Shown: piece after piece, positions 1 through 9,396 of the stretch
Layout of the letters: every line of letters starts with the position of its first letter
How positions within the stretch are numbered: position 1 is the stretch's first letter
Assembly: GCA_019973155.2 (NCBI GenBank)
Contig: BPQB01000171.1
Location: forward strand, 1-23,585
Source of the DNA: Phanerochaete sordida
Taxonomy: Eukaryota; Basidiomycota; Agaricomycetes; Polyporales; Phanerochaetaceae
Direction of reading: 5' to 3'
Length of the DNA: 23,585 bases
Program-made: the position numbers and the translations under genes
The notes under the pieces: model-generated
Database searches by the model: none
Seen by the model: the letters and a program-made list of their open reading frames with translations, nothing else
Told to the model about the DNA's origin: nothing

Positions 1-120
1 TGAACATTGTGTATTGAAGTAACAAAAAAAGTTCCCACGCATAGGGCCAAGGTTCGTGACGGTGCTGAAAATGTCCCAAAGCTGTCACCCGTAAGGACGA
101 TTCTTCATTTCATTCAGAAA
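1..120. other. Left flank of structure A, no recognised feature
   Basis: No open frame or repeat is recognised here. Similarity between the two arms of structure A fades at about base 121, so this is treated as flanking sequence. No target-site duplication could be paired with the sequence after 19326. Confidence 0.4.
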
Positions 121-182
121 TCGTAAATAGGCGCCCGAAACAGTCTCTTTTAAAAACATACCCCTGAAAATGCCCGGAAAAT

Positions 183-236
183 GCGTTATATTGCCAACTA
201 GGGCTTGTAGCGTTATATTGCCAACTAGGGCTTGTA
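183..236 (+). repeat. 27-bp tandem duplication in the left arm
   Basis: The 27-bp unit starting GCGTTATATTGCC occurs twice without a break (183-209 and 210-236). The right arm has one copy. The duplication therefore arose after the two arms separated, or was lost on the right. Confidence 0.9.
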
Positions 237-292
237 GCGTTTTTTGCTAAACGATTTATTAGTATAGTAGGGACGTTTTATAAAAGAGCTAC
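234..292 (+). repeat. Quasi-palindromic 59-bp core of the arm
   Basis: The core starts GTAGCGTTTTTTGC and ends AAAAGAGCTAC, so its ends are themselves short inverted repeats. Its middle is TAGTATAGTAG. The B core (21308-21365) has the same outline, GTAGCGTTTTTTGC to AAAAACGCTAC, with TACTATACTAG in the middle. Matching ends and a symmetric centre suggest a protein-binding or cleavage site of the family's transposase, which is inference. Confidence 0.7.
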
Positions 293-294
293 AT

Positions 295-1437
295 GGTCTG
301 GTGCAAACACTCAAGCAGAGATTCTACTGGCCATGGATGTGGAACGACTGCAAGGGTCACGTCAGATCGTGCCACGAGTGTCAAATTCGCAGCACTCACA
401 AGGTCCAAGTGCCCCTGCACGTATCAACCCCGGCCTCGCTGTTCATGAAAATCCACGTCGACATTATGTTCATGCCGAGCGCGGGAGGATACCGGTACAT
501 AGTTGCCGCGCGTGACGACCTGTCCGGGGCCGCCGAAGGGCGGGCCTTGAAGAAGAGAACCGCAAAGGCAGTAGCTGCCTTTCTGTGGGAACAAATCTTC
601 TGTCGGTACGGGGCCGTTGGTCAGATCACAACAGACAATGGATCAGAGGTGGAAGGAGCAGTAGCGCAACTGGTCGAACGTTGAGGAATCCCGCTGGTAA
701 AGATATCACCGTACAACTCCAAGGCCAACGGAGTCGTCGAGTGAGGGCATTACATTATTCGAGAAGCATTGATGAAGACATGTAAAGGGAGAGTGAAGAA
801 ATGGCCAAAGTACGTTCATCACGCCTTCTTTGCCGACCGCGTCACGATACGAAAACAGACTGGGTGCTCACCTTTCTATCTAACGCATGGCGTCCACTCG
901 GTGCTGCCACTCGACCTCCTGGAAGCAATGTGCCTGGTGGACGGATTCACTCAGGACCTGGACTCGGCCGACCTACTCGCGTTGCAAATGCGTCAGCTGC
1001 AGAAACGCCCGGAAGATATCGCGCGGGCAGCAGACCTGCTCGCTGCCCACCGCTACAAGTTAAAGGAGGACTTCAAAGCAAAATACCGAGCACGACTTAC
1101 TCGCGCCCGATACACACCAGGCACACTGGTGTTGGTCAGGAACACGGCCGTCGAGAAATCCATGGACCAAAAAGACAAGGCGCGGTACCTCGGCCTGTAT
1201 GAAGTTGTTAGGCAAACGAAGAAGGGATCCTATGTAGTCAAGGAAATAGGACTCAATGGCGTGGTCGCGGCCCACGGCGTCGCGGCCTTTCGCGTTCTCC
1301 CCTACTTCCCTCGCCATCAGGACATGTTTGCGAAACTAAACGATGCCTCAGCGAAGGCACCTCCGCTGGACGGCCGAGATGAAACCCACAGCAACGATGA
1401 CAGCAGCTCAGATGAAGAGCTTACCGAGTCCGAATAA
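295..1437 (+). pseudogene. Ty3/gypsy integrase (3' part of pol), two in-frame stops
   Basis: One reading frame runs from the arm to 1437, interrupted only by TGA at 682-684 and TGA at 742-744. It starts inside the integrase zinc finger: the RFYWPWMW stretch is followed by the C-x2-C of SCHEC. The DDE core is complete: Asp at 460-462, Asp in TDNGSE at 634-636, and Glu in SKANGVVE at 739-741, exactly 35 codons after the second Asp. The downstream part (about 800-1320) carries the ADR...GCSPF and LPLDL signatures and a GPY/F-like module around RYLGLYEV. It ends in an acidic Ser/Asp-rich tail. There is no chromodomain. Everything upstream (RT, RNase H, protease, gag) is missing because the frame starts at the TIR arm. 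Both stops are single transitions from TGG and CGA. Confidence 0.9.
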
Positions 1438-1495
1438 GCAGGCATGCGACTGAGGACAGTCGCGATTTCTGAGTCCCCTGCGAATGTAGAGGGCG

Positions 1496-2071
1496 TGACA
1501 AAATCCTGCCAAAAATAGGATGAGTTGGGTTGCAAGACACAACGATGGTAAAGTCACTCGCGAACGGCATCGTCAGAACGGGACGACAGAGTCAGAGCGG
1601 AAGGAAAAATACGTGAGTCAGAACGACAAAAACTGACGGGTGAGTCATCGTTCGTACAACGCGAGTCAGCGCGACACAGGGCGAGAAACTCATCGTGACT
1701 CCGCTGCCTAGCGGCGGTATCGTATATAAACAGACCTGATAGCACTACGATGAGCATGTACGGACTGTAGCACAAATATCAGGAATATACCGCAGTCACC
1801 ACACTACTCGCATCCGAACCCAGCCAAATTACCCTCTGGCACGTTTATCTCGGTCTCCGACAGATCGACTGCTGCGCCGGACATACTTCCAGCCAAACGA
1901 GCGAGTCCTGCTCGCCCTGGACCTCTACGCGCAACTTCGCCGTTGCACTCGCGCTCGCATTCACCGCGCTCCCGCGCCTTGCGTGTTGCTTAAACCCTCC
2001 GCTCTCCTGCCCGAGCTCAGCGCTCCGGAGGCAGCGGGAATTCCAGCCCTAGGTTAGGATTTTGTACGACA
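1496..2071 (+). repeat. 3' LTR of the first gypsy element
   Basis: This 576-bp segment begins TGACAAAATCCT 58 bp after the integrase stop and ends AGGATTTTGTACGACA. A perfect 10-bp inverted repeat lies near the ends (ACAAAATCCT at 1498-1507, AGGATTTTGT at 2056-2065), as expected of an LTR. It contains a TATA box and lies immediately upstream of foreign sequence. No 5' LTR is present, so identity between LTRs cannot be used for dating. The exact 3' end may be off by a few bases. Confidence 0.7.
1723..1730 (+). promoter_or_regulatory. TATA box in the LTR
   Basis: TATATAAA lies about 227 bp into the LTR, in the orientation that would drive plus-strand transcription. The position fits a U3/R promoter. 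Confidence 0.5.
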
Positions 2072-2262
2072 GCGGAGAAAATCGGAGACAGAGTTGTTTT
2101 TCTTGTTTTACTGTATTTTCGTGTTTTTAATCATGTTTTTTCTTGGCTTTTGTCTGAGGGTGAGAGAAATAGAGAAATGGATGGATACGGAAAACCGGAA
2201 TTGCGAAATTAGGAGATATCGGAGATCGGAGAGGAAAAGAGAAACTGGTGGAGTTGTAGGTA
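2072..2262 (-). other. 3' untranslated end of the chromodomain gypsy element
   Basis: The 190 bases after the chromodomain frame are pyrimidine-rich on the coding strand and still carry the CTCCG pentamer typical of this element, so they probably belong to it. An LTR boundary cannot be placed. Confidence 0.5.
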
Positions 2263-3538
2263 TTATGACAGGGTCGAAAGCGGACCGGGTTTGTCGGGGT
2301 AGCGGGTGTGGAAGTCGGAGATGTGTTCTTGAGCGTGCTCTAGCTCGGTGGCGGGGATCCATTCGAATTCATTGTCTGTTGCCTCGTAGTTCAGCCATCT
2401 AACTTTGTAGAGTAGCGGGCACCTCCGTCGTTTGTCGATCTTGAAGTCTACTATCTCGGAGATTTTGTATTCGAGTTCTCCGTCGAGTTCGACCAAAGGT
2501 GGCGGAGACAAAGTCCGACCTGGAATAGAACTAAAGACGTGAGGCTCCAACATGGAGATATGATACGCGGGGTGAACCGCGCGGAACTTGCGGAGTAGCT
2601 GCAGCGAGTACAACTGCGGGCCAACCTTAGCTACGACCTTGTAAGGGCCGAGCATTTTCTCAGCAAGTTTCGGAGATGGACAGGTAGTCCGAAAGAAGCG
2701 TGCCTTCACGTAAACCTGGTCTCCTACCCAAAGTTCAGACAGAGGGGCTCGACGTGCATCGGCGAGTCCTTGGTAACACTTCTGCGACTTCGCAATCTGC
2801 TTCCGGAGCTCGAAATGAAGCTCGTGGAGATCGACGGCAAAGTTGCGGGCGCAAGCGAACGCGATGTCGCATTCTGGGTACACTGTAAGGTTCGGATGAT
2901 ATTCCTTATTAGCATAAAACGGCGAAATGCCGATGGTCTCGCTCGGAGCATTGTTGTACGTGAACTCCGCGAGCGAAAGTAACTCCGACCAGTTGTTCTG
3001 CTGGTAATTGCAGTACATCTGGGGATACTGCTTGAGAGTCTGGTTGGTACACTCTGTTTGCCCGTTAGCCTTCGGGTGGTAACCGAAGGTGCGGAGGTGA
3101 AATGGAGTCTCATATCCAAGACCTGGGCGAGTGACCGAAAAAACTGCGAGACGAACTCGGAACCTCAGTCGGAGGTGACATGTGAGGGAACTCCGTGCTT
3201 GGAGAAGACATGAAGAATAAACATCTTAGCTAGACCAGGAGCATCAATCTTGTCGTGAGTGGGGATCAAGATGCCCTGTTTTGACATCCGGTTGACGATG
3301 ACCAGGATTGCCGAAAATTCAAAGGACTTCGGAAGATGCTCGATGAAATCCATGGAGATAGAATTCCACGGCTTCTCTGGAATCGGGAGTTGCTGGAGAT
3401 TCCCGTATGGCTTGTGCCGTGGAGCCTTGGATCTCTCACAAGTCGTGCAAGACTTGCGGTAGTCCTTAACGAAACCACGGACACTCGGCTACATATACTC
3501 ACGACGTAGGAGTTCGAGTGTCTTGTTGAACCCATAGT
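2263..3538 (-). pseudogene. Gypsy integrase with C-terminal chromodomain
   Basis: The zinc-binding region has lost a His: the usual GH(F/Y)G appears as GYYG, a CAC/CAT-to-TAC/TAT change. The two Cys of SCTTC remain. The catalytic Asp in SMDFIEHLP is near 3348-3350, the second Asp at 3168-3170 is followed directly by a TGA (from CGA), and the Glu of NGQTE is at 3052-3054. A frameshift at about 3084-3092 moves the frame just before that Glu. Downstream come the SH3-like module (KLAEKMLGPYKV) and a recognisable chromodomain at about 2290-2480 (YKVRWLNY, FEWIPATEL). Chromodomains of this group target integration to modified chromatin. The product cannot be made as one protein. Confidence 0.9.
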
Positions 3539-5186
3539 ACCCCACAAGGGGGTGATCGTGCTTGTTCTGGAGAACGCGGAGTTGGAGGTCAGAGATATCG
3601 GAAATGTAAGTCTGGTTGTCTAGGAGCAGTAAGCCAGTACCGTCAGTAGTCCAATGCGGAGGACACGAAGAAGAGAAAAGGATAGAAGAGGCAAGAGTAT
3701 CATTTGGCAAAGCCTTACGAATCTTCTCGTGAAGCTCGTCCACGTCCATAGTGACGACAGCTCGGAGAACCGGAGCTGCCAGGATCGTGGCCCGGAGCAA
3801 CGCGGAGAGGTGTTCGGAGGTGAAGATTGGCTTGTAGTTGGGCGAGTTCACGCTGGCGTAGCCATTACCTCCCTCTTTAAGGTAGACGTCCCATCGTCAA
3901 GTCAGAGTGTCGGGCTTCGCACCCAAACGTCCAAGGTGGAAGCAGATCACCATATTGAACACGTTGAGGAACTTCGACCACCGGGCTTGTCTTCGAGTCA
4001 GGAGTTTGGTGGTGGAGAAGTACTCGAGGTTCTTGTGGTCGGTGATGACGTCGACGGGAGAGGATGAGCCCTCGAGATAGTGGCGCCAGATGCGGAAAGC
4101 CTCGAAGATGACGAGGAGTTCCTTGTCGTGAACGTCGTAGTTCAACTCCAGAGCGGAGAACATCCGGGAGTGGAACGCGAGTGGATGAACTCCGTCCTCC
4201 GTGACCATGGATAGGATGGCGGCCAACGCATAGTCGGACGCATTGGTTTCCACGATCAACGAAGCTCTAGACTGCCACTGGGTGAGCGTCAGAGCGGAGA
4301 TGAAGGCTTTCTTGAGGGAGTCGAAAGCCTCCTAGCACCGCGGAGTCCATTGCCACGGAGTATCTTTCCGGATGAGGCGGGTTAGCAGAACAATGATGTT
4401 GGAGTAGAAAGGAATGAAACGACGGTAGAAATTAGCAAACCCTAAGAACGATGGAACGTCCTTGATCTTATGCGGAGTAGGCCAGTCAAGAATAATCTTG
4501 ACCTTGTCCTCAGACATAGTAAGTCCGAACGGAGAGAGCATGTAGCCCAAATACTCCACGGAGTCTGTGTGGAACTGGCACTTGGGAGCCTTCGCGTAGA
4601 TGTCGTGCTGACGCAGGCGGTGAAGAACTTTGCAGACGTGCTTCCGGTGCTCCTCCGGAGTATCGGAGTAAATGAGAACATCATCAAGGTAAACGATAAC
4701 GGACTCATCGAGCATGTCCCGGAAGACGTCGTTCATGAATCTCTGAAAAGCAGCAGGAGCATTAGTAAGACCTTCGGGGATTACTAACCACTCGAAAGAG
4801 CCGTAGCGCGTGCGGAATGTAGTTTTCCACTCGTTGCCTTCCGCGACGCAGACCAGGGGGTAGGTGTGGCGGAGATCTATCTTGGAATAGATCTGAGCTT
4901 TTCCGGGGGCGTTCGAGAGATCGGAGATGAGCGAAAGCGGGTAGTGGTCTTTCTTGGTAATGCGATTCAACGCCCAAAAATCCACGCACAGGCGAAGCGA
5001 CCCATCCTTCTTCTTGACGAAGAGGATCGGAGCACCATGCAGAGAAGAGGACTGGCGGATGAATTCTGCGGAGATGTTCTTATTGATAAATTCTCAGAGT
5101 GCCTCAAGCTCAGCCAGAGATAGGGAGTAGAGACAGCCTGAATTTAAGTGCTTCTCATCTTCCAACTTTATCTTGAGATCGTAGGG
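3539..5186 (-). pseudogene. Gypsy reverse transcriptase and RNase H
   Basis: The RT active site YLDD is intact at 4682-4693, with KKKDGSLRLCVDF and GLTNAPAAFQRF upstream of it. After a TAG at 4332-4334 (from CAG) comes RNase H. Its first catalytic Asp is replaced by Asn (VETNASDYA, AAT at 4242-4244), while the Glu of HDKELL and the Asp of TDHKNLEY remain. Further stops are TGA at 5094-5096 and 3897-3899 (both fit CGA) and TAG at 3489-3491 (from TGG at the start of the integrase zinc-finger region). The enzyme is inactive as it stands. Confidence 0.92.
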
Positions 5187-5980
5187 TCAGTGCGGAGGGT
5201 GAGTGAACGCACGCTCTTCGCTGAACACATCGGCGAAGTTGTGGTACTCAGATGGAACATTGGATAGGTCGAGCGGAGATGTCGGAGAAGACAGAGGGCC
5301 GGAAGCGAAGACAGCGCGCAGCCAGAAGTGGTAAATGTTCGAGCCAAGCAGACGAGTGGCTCGAGCGAATGCAGCTGCTTCAATGAGGGATACGAGAGGA
5401 GCAGAGCGGGGAGTAGGAGAGGGCAAATCGGATAACTCGGAAGAAGCAGAGTCTACCGGAGCTGTGGCTGCAGCATCTGGAGATGGGGGTTCGAAAGTGA
5501 CCGTGGGCGGAAAGGTGATAGTACGGGCTGACCAGTCGACCAATGGGTTGAAGGCGGTGAGCCAGTTGAGACCTAGGACCACGGTCATCGGAGAGTCGAG
5601 CTTGATGACGTAGAAAGACAAATCCAGGATGTTCTCAGTCAGAAAAGTGACCGGAAGATCGACGGAGAAAAAGATGGTCCCTGCTAAAGAGCCATCGAAA
5701 AGTCGGAGTGGAAGCAGAGGAACGGAAACAAGACGGAGATCATGTTTTTTAGCGTATTCAAAATCAATGAAGCAATGTGAGGAGCCACTGTCTAGCAGCG
5801 CATGAAGGGAAAGGTTCGGAGAAGCGAAAAGCGGAACATAAAAGGAATGCGTCGGAGAAAGAGCAGATGTGTTGAGACAAAGCTCCTCGTGTGCACGGAA
5901 AGGATCAATGCAACTCTCGGCCCATGCGGAGCTATGAGAGTTGCTCAGGCTTTTGGCACGGAGCTCTGCATAGCGAAGCT
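5187..5980 (-). pseudogene. Gypsy aspartic protease and linker to RT
   Basis: The catalytic triad DSG (LLDSGSSHCFID) is at 5784-5792. The downstream hydrophobic VVLGLNWL, typical of gypsy proteases, lies near 5560. A Pro/Ser-rich linker leads to the start of RT, where the frame stops at a TGA (5187-5189) that fits CGA in HRPYDL. The frame is open upstream into a linker that ends near 5980, where the zinc-knuckle frame is offset from it. Confidence 0.85.
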
Positions 5981-6034
5981 CGACGTCGAAGCCACACGTC
6001 CTTGCGCCTGAGAGGCAGAGGACTTCGGACTAGG

Positions 6035-6076
6035 GCATTCCGAGGCCCTATGTTCGGGTTTGCCACAGAACATGCA
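6035..6076 (-). pseudogene. Nucleocapsid zinc knuckle, 3' end of gag
   Basis: The motif CMFCGKPEHRASEC has CCHC spacing C-x2-C-x4-H-x4-C and marks the end of gag. Its frame differs from the protease frame; the shift falls at about 5980-6010. It may be a natural gag-pol frameshift or a mutation, and one copy cannot decide. Sequence upstream of 6093 is replaced by the MITE. Confidence 0.8.
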
Positions 6077-6093
6077 AAGGTTGTTGTAGAAAC

Positions 6094-6473
6094 CATCTGG
6101 AAAAACCCCATATATTAATTAGGTGTATTCAAAAGTTAAGCTCATGCTAACTGCATCATCAACATTTTACAGATTCATTTACATTTAAACGCACTCTTCA
6201 ATTGCTTTTCCTCTATTTGGCTGCTGTTTGTACAGCATTTCTATTTTATAGAACTATTATTTATCTAATCATCTTTTGTAGCTCTTTGACATGAAATAAA
6301 TTAAGTAGTAACGAGATAAGATAATATAAATCAAATAGAAATAAATTAGAGCACAAAATTAGGGTACAATTGGAGCACAATTAGTATCTGCTACGGCATG
6401 AAATACCCCTTTACATCTATTTCCATATTTAACGCTAAACAGTACTAATTAGCCGTGGAGGTTTTTGCAGATG
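6094..6473. mobile_element. MITE-1, AT-rich, non-coding
   Basis: The ends are inverted: the left begins CATCTGGAAAAACCCC and then TTAATTAG, and the reverse complement of the right begins CATCTGCAAAAACCTC and then TAATTAGTACT. The 380-bp interior is much richer in A and T than both flanks and has no long frame. It truncates the gypsy element at 6093. A second member with the same ends is at 14816-15240. No clear target-site duplication was seen. Confidence 0.65.
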
Positions 6474-6755
6474 TGCTCCGCTGTCGCTTTTTGCAGACTC
6501 GGAATCAGAGCTGCTGGAGTCTGATTCCCAACCCATGCTGAGGTCGAACAGGCTGGAGAGCTCCGAGAGAGAGCAGTCTGAGCTAAACCTGTTCAGAGAG
6601 GACGTCATTGACAGGCTACTGAGGCTGCAGATATCCTGGTCGAACATGTTAGGTGCGTCTGAGCTGGCTGACGACGTTCCCAAGCTCCAGCTGCTAAGGC
6701 TAGACATTGACGAATCTTCCGAAGATACAGGCCTGCGGTTTTGGCGACGCTGCAC
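6435..6755 (-). CDS. Ser-rich hypothetical open frame
   Basis: An open frame of about 106 codons is dominated by Ser, Asp, Glu and Leu (for example SSSSDSESAKSDSG). It has no ATG at the listed end, and the frame continues upstream through an Arg-rich stretch (QRRQNRR). Its last codons lie inside the right end of MITE-1. Acidic Ser-rich N-terminal regions occur in fungal Harbinger-type transposon proteins, but I see no diagnostic domain, and low-complexity sequence can stay open by chance. The function is unknown. Confidence 0.25.
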   Translation of the reverse strand: MQRRQNRRPVSSEDSSMSSLSSWSLGTSSASSDAPNMFDQDICSLSSLSMTSSLNRFSSDCSLSELSSLFDLSMGWESDSSSSDSESAKSDSGAHLQKPPRLISTV

Positions 6756-7013
6756 AGCACGGTGAATGCATCGACAATTGTTGAGCTTCTGTGTGAACCT
6801 GCCGAATGTTGCCAGTAGCCTGCGCGAGGCAGCTTGGCGGCAGGTAATTCAAGGCATTGACAGAGACAGAGGAAAGAATGAATAAAATTGGGAATAAGAG
6901 GGTACATGATGGCTATGGAGGAACACATTGCAGCCCGCAAATGGGTCAGGCAAAGACAAGGTGTTCAAAGTTCCTGGGCGCTTCACGTGTGATTCATCAA
7001 CGCTTTGCCCAGC
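6756..7013. other. Short stretch without a recognised gene
   Basis: I see only broken frames. Sequence just before 7014 may be the eroded N-terminal part of the Plavaka transposase, but no motif supports that. Confidence 0.3.
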
Positions 7014-7757
7014 ATTAAACGCAGCTGAAGCAGCATCTGAAGCGGAAGTGCCAGCGAACTTTGAACGCCCCTAAAGGCTGACGAGTTATTTGAGCTTCAT
7101 TTCCGTGATATTCTGGAGTGCGTTCATACGCTTTATGGAAATCCGGAATTTGCCCGCTACCTTGTTTTTGAGCTTGAGAAGGTCTACTTTCAGGGCAACA
7201 ACGAACACCTCTATCATGACATGTACATTGGTACATGGTGGTGGGCTACACAGATGCGCATTTTTTGTTCATTAAATCATACTAAATTAACCGTAAATTA
7301 TAGAACGAGCTTAAGAAGGAGAAGGCAGGTGCCACCGTCATTCCCTTCATTATCTCCTCTGACAAGGCGCAGGTTACAACATTTGGTAACAAATCTGTGT
7401 ACCCAGTCTACCTCACCATTGGTAATCTCCCCAAAGAGATACGGTGCAAGCCTTTGCGCCAAGGCCGAATGCTGCTAGCCTACCTCCCTACCACACACCC
7501 AAGCCACATGCCCAACAAGGCAGTACATCGCCGCATCAGCATTTTCCACAAGTGTCTTCGCACCATCACCGAGCCATTGAAGGCTGCAGGCCTGAATGGC
7601 ATGCCTATTGCTAGCGGTGACGGTGTTTGGCGCCATGGCCATCCTATCTACGCTGTCCATGTTGGTGACTATCCAGAGCAGACTACCGTTGTTGGCTGCA
7701 AGGGCAGCGAGTGTTCACAGTGTGACATGCCAAGAGACAAGTTAGGCATTCTGGGGT
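7014..7757 (+). pseudogene. Plavaka-type (KDZ-related) transposase fragment
   Basis: The reading frame after a shift near 7065 gives the block FRDILECVHTLYGNPEF, then the signature TWWWATQ, then after an intron AGATVIPFIISSDKAQV, VYPVYLTIGNLPKEIR and LAYLPTT, followed by ASGDGV, the HVGDYPEQ block and a Cys pair (CSQCDMP). This order is characteristic of Plavaka transposases, which are common in agaricomycetes and act in the nucleus on TIR elements. Only about 240 codons of a protein that is normally about 1000 residues long are present. The reading is cut at 7757-7762 by repeat R, and I do not recognise the rest of the transposase beyond it. A further defect is the intron donor. Confidence 0.85.
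7254..7303 (+). other. 50-nt intron with mutated 5' splice site
   Basis: The conserved transposase reading jumps from ...WWWATQ (codon ending 7253) to NELKKEKAG (from 7304). The intervening AT-rich 50 nt end in TATAG and contain a branch-like CTAAAT, but start with AT where GT is expected (ATGCGC in place of GTGCGC). A single G-to-A change explains this. Confidence 0.7.
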
Positions 7758-7762
7758 CATAT

Positions 7763-8138
7763 TGTTGGTGTGGGAGGTGTACTCGACCACTGAGACGCTC
7801 CGGAGCACACACTGGTGGTGGTGGATGAGCAACTGATGATATTGAGACGAGGAGTGGCTACTGACCTGGTGGTGGTGGAGGAGCAACTGAAGGCCCAAGT
7901 CCGCCCCACCAGGATTCACATCTACACTGATCCGGCGCTAATCAGGGCCATGCACGGAGGAAGAACGGAGAAAGCGCTACAAAGGAATGGATAAACCTAG
8001 GAGAAAGTAAAGGTGAAAGACAATAAAACAAAGGAATGTCCAAAAAGGAATGTGCCACTGAAGTGAGTGGCACCAAGGCCCAGACCGAGTCCATAGGGCC
8101 ACTGAGGCGGAGCGGTGCCTGCAGCACGCACTTCAACA
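7763..8138 (+). repeat. Repeat family R, copy 1 (full length, ~376 bp)
   Basis: The unit begins TGTTG and ends CAACA. It carries a 54-bp duplicated module built on CTGGTGGTGGTGGATGAGC (starts 7812 and 7866) and a perfect hairpin with an 8-bp stem, GTGCCACT/AGTGGCAC (8052-8073). It is inserted into the Plavaka transposase. CATAT stands directly before it (7758-7762) and again at 8137-8141, a possible 5-bp target duplication if the unit ends at 8136. TG...CA ends suggest a solo LTR, but no coding part is linked to it. Confidence 0.75.
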
Positions 8139-8714
8139 TATGTGATATCAGATCTTCCCATAGCGCTCCCATAGCCGATAGCTCGTAAGCTTTCACAGCG
8201 TCCACACGGCAAGACGGCCTTCCAGTGCGGCACTGAATGCGGCGCAGCAAGCCCACACTGACAATATTGTGTTTTTTCCTCACGGTTTGCTTTCCCAGTT
8301 TGCTTCTTTGTTAAAACTACTCTGCTGCTATATATTGCCTCAGCCATCAGCTACCTTAGCCGTTGAGTGATTGTGGCTGCAGAAAGCTCTGTGCAAGCAC
8401 GGTCCACATTGCTATATCTCCCCCCCCCCTTTCGCATTCTTTGTCAAGTCTTGCACAATGGCTTTTTTGAGACTTGCAGATGCACTTATCCACATTCAGA
8501 CACACACTTCCAATCAATTTCCTATCATGCAGCACATCTGCCATAGCTATCATTCACTCTCGCCATTTCTACAATTCCTGCTAAAGAAGTATCATTTTTC
8601 ATCCTGGTCATTCCTTTGCTACTCGTTTCAACGTCGTTTTGTCTTTAAACAATCCACACAATAGATCAGAAATTGTCTTTCCCAATTATCCACTAGCTCT
8701 CTCGCTGAGTCTGG
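8139..8714. other. Region without a recognised gene
   Basis: Only short frames on both strands are seen. It contains a run of ten C at 8420-8429. The expected continuation of the Plavaka transposase after repeat R is not recognisable. Confidence 0.4.
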
Positions 8715-8912
8715 GGTTTTCACCGCATCTTCCACCTCGGAGAATATCACAAGCCCGCGAATGAAGGCTTCGCAAAAGAAACACCTCTTGTCATGGACTG
8801 GCTCCACGCTGACAATTTTGATTATTTCCGAAGGCTACATGTGGAGCCCAGAAGCTGTTCTCTCATGCAATGGACCGACAAAAACGCGCGTTGGGTGTGC
8901 TGGCATCTGTGA
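8715..8912 (+). pseudogene. Unidentified coding remnant
   Basis: A 65-codon stretch ending in TGA reads as a plausible protein C-terminus with blocks such as PLVMDWLHADNFDYF and LMQWTDKNARW, and has no ATG of its own at its left end. I do not recognise the family. It could be a gene fragment carried by a transposon. Confidence 0.35.
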
Positions 8913-9006
8913 TGTAATGTGCCATGGGAAGCGCTGGCGTTAGAGCCTGGCATGTGCTCTGGGCGGCTATGGCTCCGAATACATTGAGGGCTGCTCAAGC
9001 ACTGGA

Positions 9007-9384
9007 TTAAACCAGGAAAAAATCGCGATAAATCGACAAAAAATAGGGCAGGACTGTTATATCCATGACAGGCGGCCTCAGCCAATACTGTTCATTGATT
9101 GCCCTGAGCTTGGGCCAAGCCTGTTCAGCTTCCTTGTTTCTGCCAGCGTTATACCCCATGAATGCACACGCCTGGTCATCATAGATGTCGAAATTCTAGG
9201 AGACGGCCACGATGCGGGCGATGGTACTACGATTACAGATCTTCGCCGGTTCCTGCCATTCCACACAGGTGTCAAGGGCGTGTGCGTTTGAGCGCCCCTG
9301 AAATCATTTGACAGGCTCAACAGCAAGATACTCCAGTAAGACGTGCTGGCAGTTGTGTTCCTCGCGCTCAGTGACCCCCAATGA
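9007..9384 (-). pseudogene. Unidentified coding remnant with two in-frame stops
   Basis: One minus-strand frame of 125 codons ends at TAA (9007-9009). It has only two internal stops, TGA at 9304-9306 and TAG at 9196-9198. The translation is well mixed and protein-like (NCQHVLLEYLAVEP, DTCVEWQEPAKICN, FDIYDDQACAFMGYN). No family is recognised. The frame coherence over 375 bp, with stops that single transitions can explain, supports a decayed gene over chance. Confidence 0.4.
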
Positions 9385-9396
9385 GGCCCGCTACCA

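Larger units (their letters stand above)
121..304 (+). repeat. Left inverted-repeat arm of structure A
   Basis: This 184-bp arm has an outer AT/GC-mixed part (121-233) and a 59-bp core (234-292) that begins GTAGCGTTTTTT and ends GAGCTAC. The identity with the right arm continues through ATGGTCTGGTGC to base 304 and then stops. The last ten bases already read in frame as integrase codons of the gypsy element that follows. The core is homologous to that of structure B. Confidence 0.85.
2072..6093 (-). mobile_element. Chromodomain Ty3/gypsy element, minus strand, 5'-truncated and decayed
   Basis: Read on the minus strand the order is nucleocapsid zinc knuckle, protease, RT, RNase H, integrase, chromodomain, which is the Ty3/gypsy chromovirus order. 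The 5' end (most of gag and the 5' LTR) is cut off at 6093, where an AT-rich MITE begins. The 3' end abuts the LTR of the first gypsy element at 2071/2072. Most of pol from the protease to the integrase lies in one frame broken by stops at 5187-5189, 5094-5096, 4332-4334, 3897-3899, 3489-3491 and 3165-3167, with a frameshift at about 3084-3092. The plus strand is strikingly rich in CGGAG (about 45 copies in 4 kb). Confidence 0.9.

Noticed and set aside
7801..7890. CRISPR-like or satellite array from the GGTGGTGG modules
   Set aside because: Only two units, present inside a dispersed repeat, with no series of regular spacers.
7763..8138. Helitron end, because of the 3' hairpin in repeat R
   Set aside because: The required CTRR end and A-T target are not found at the shared boundary, and copy 1 has a possible 5-bp duplication, which Helitrons do not make.
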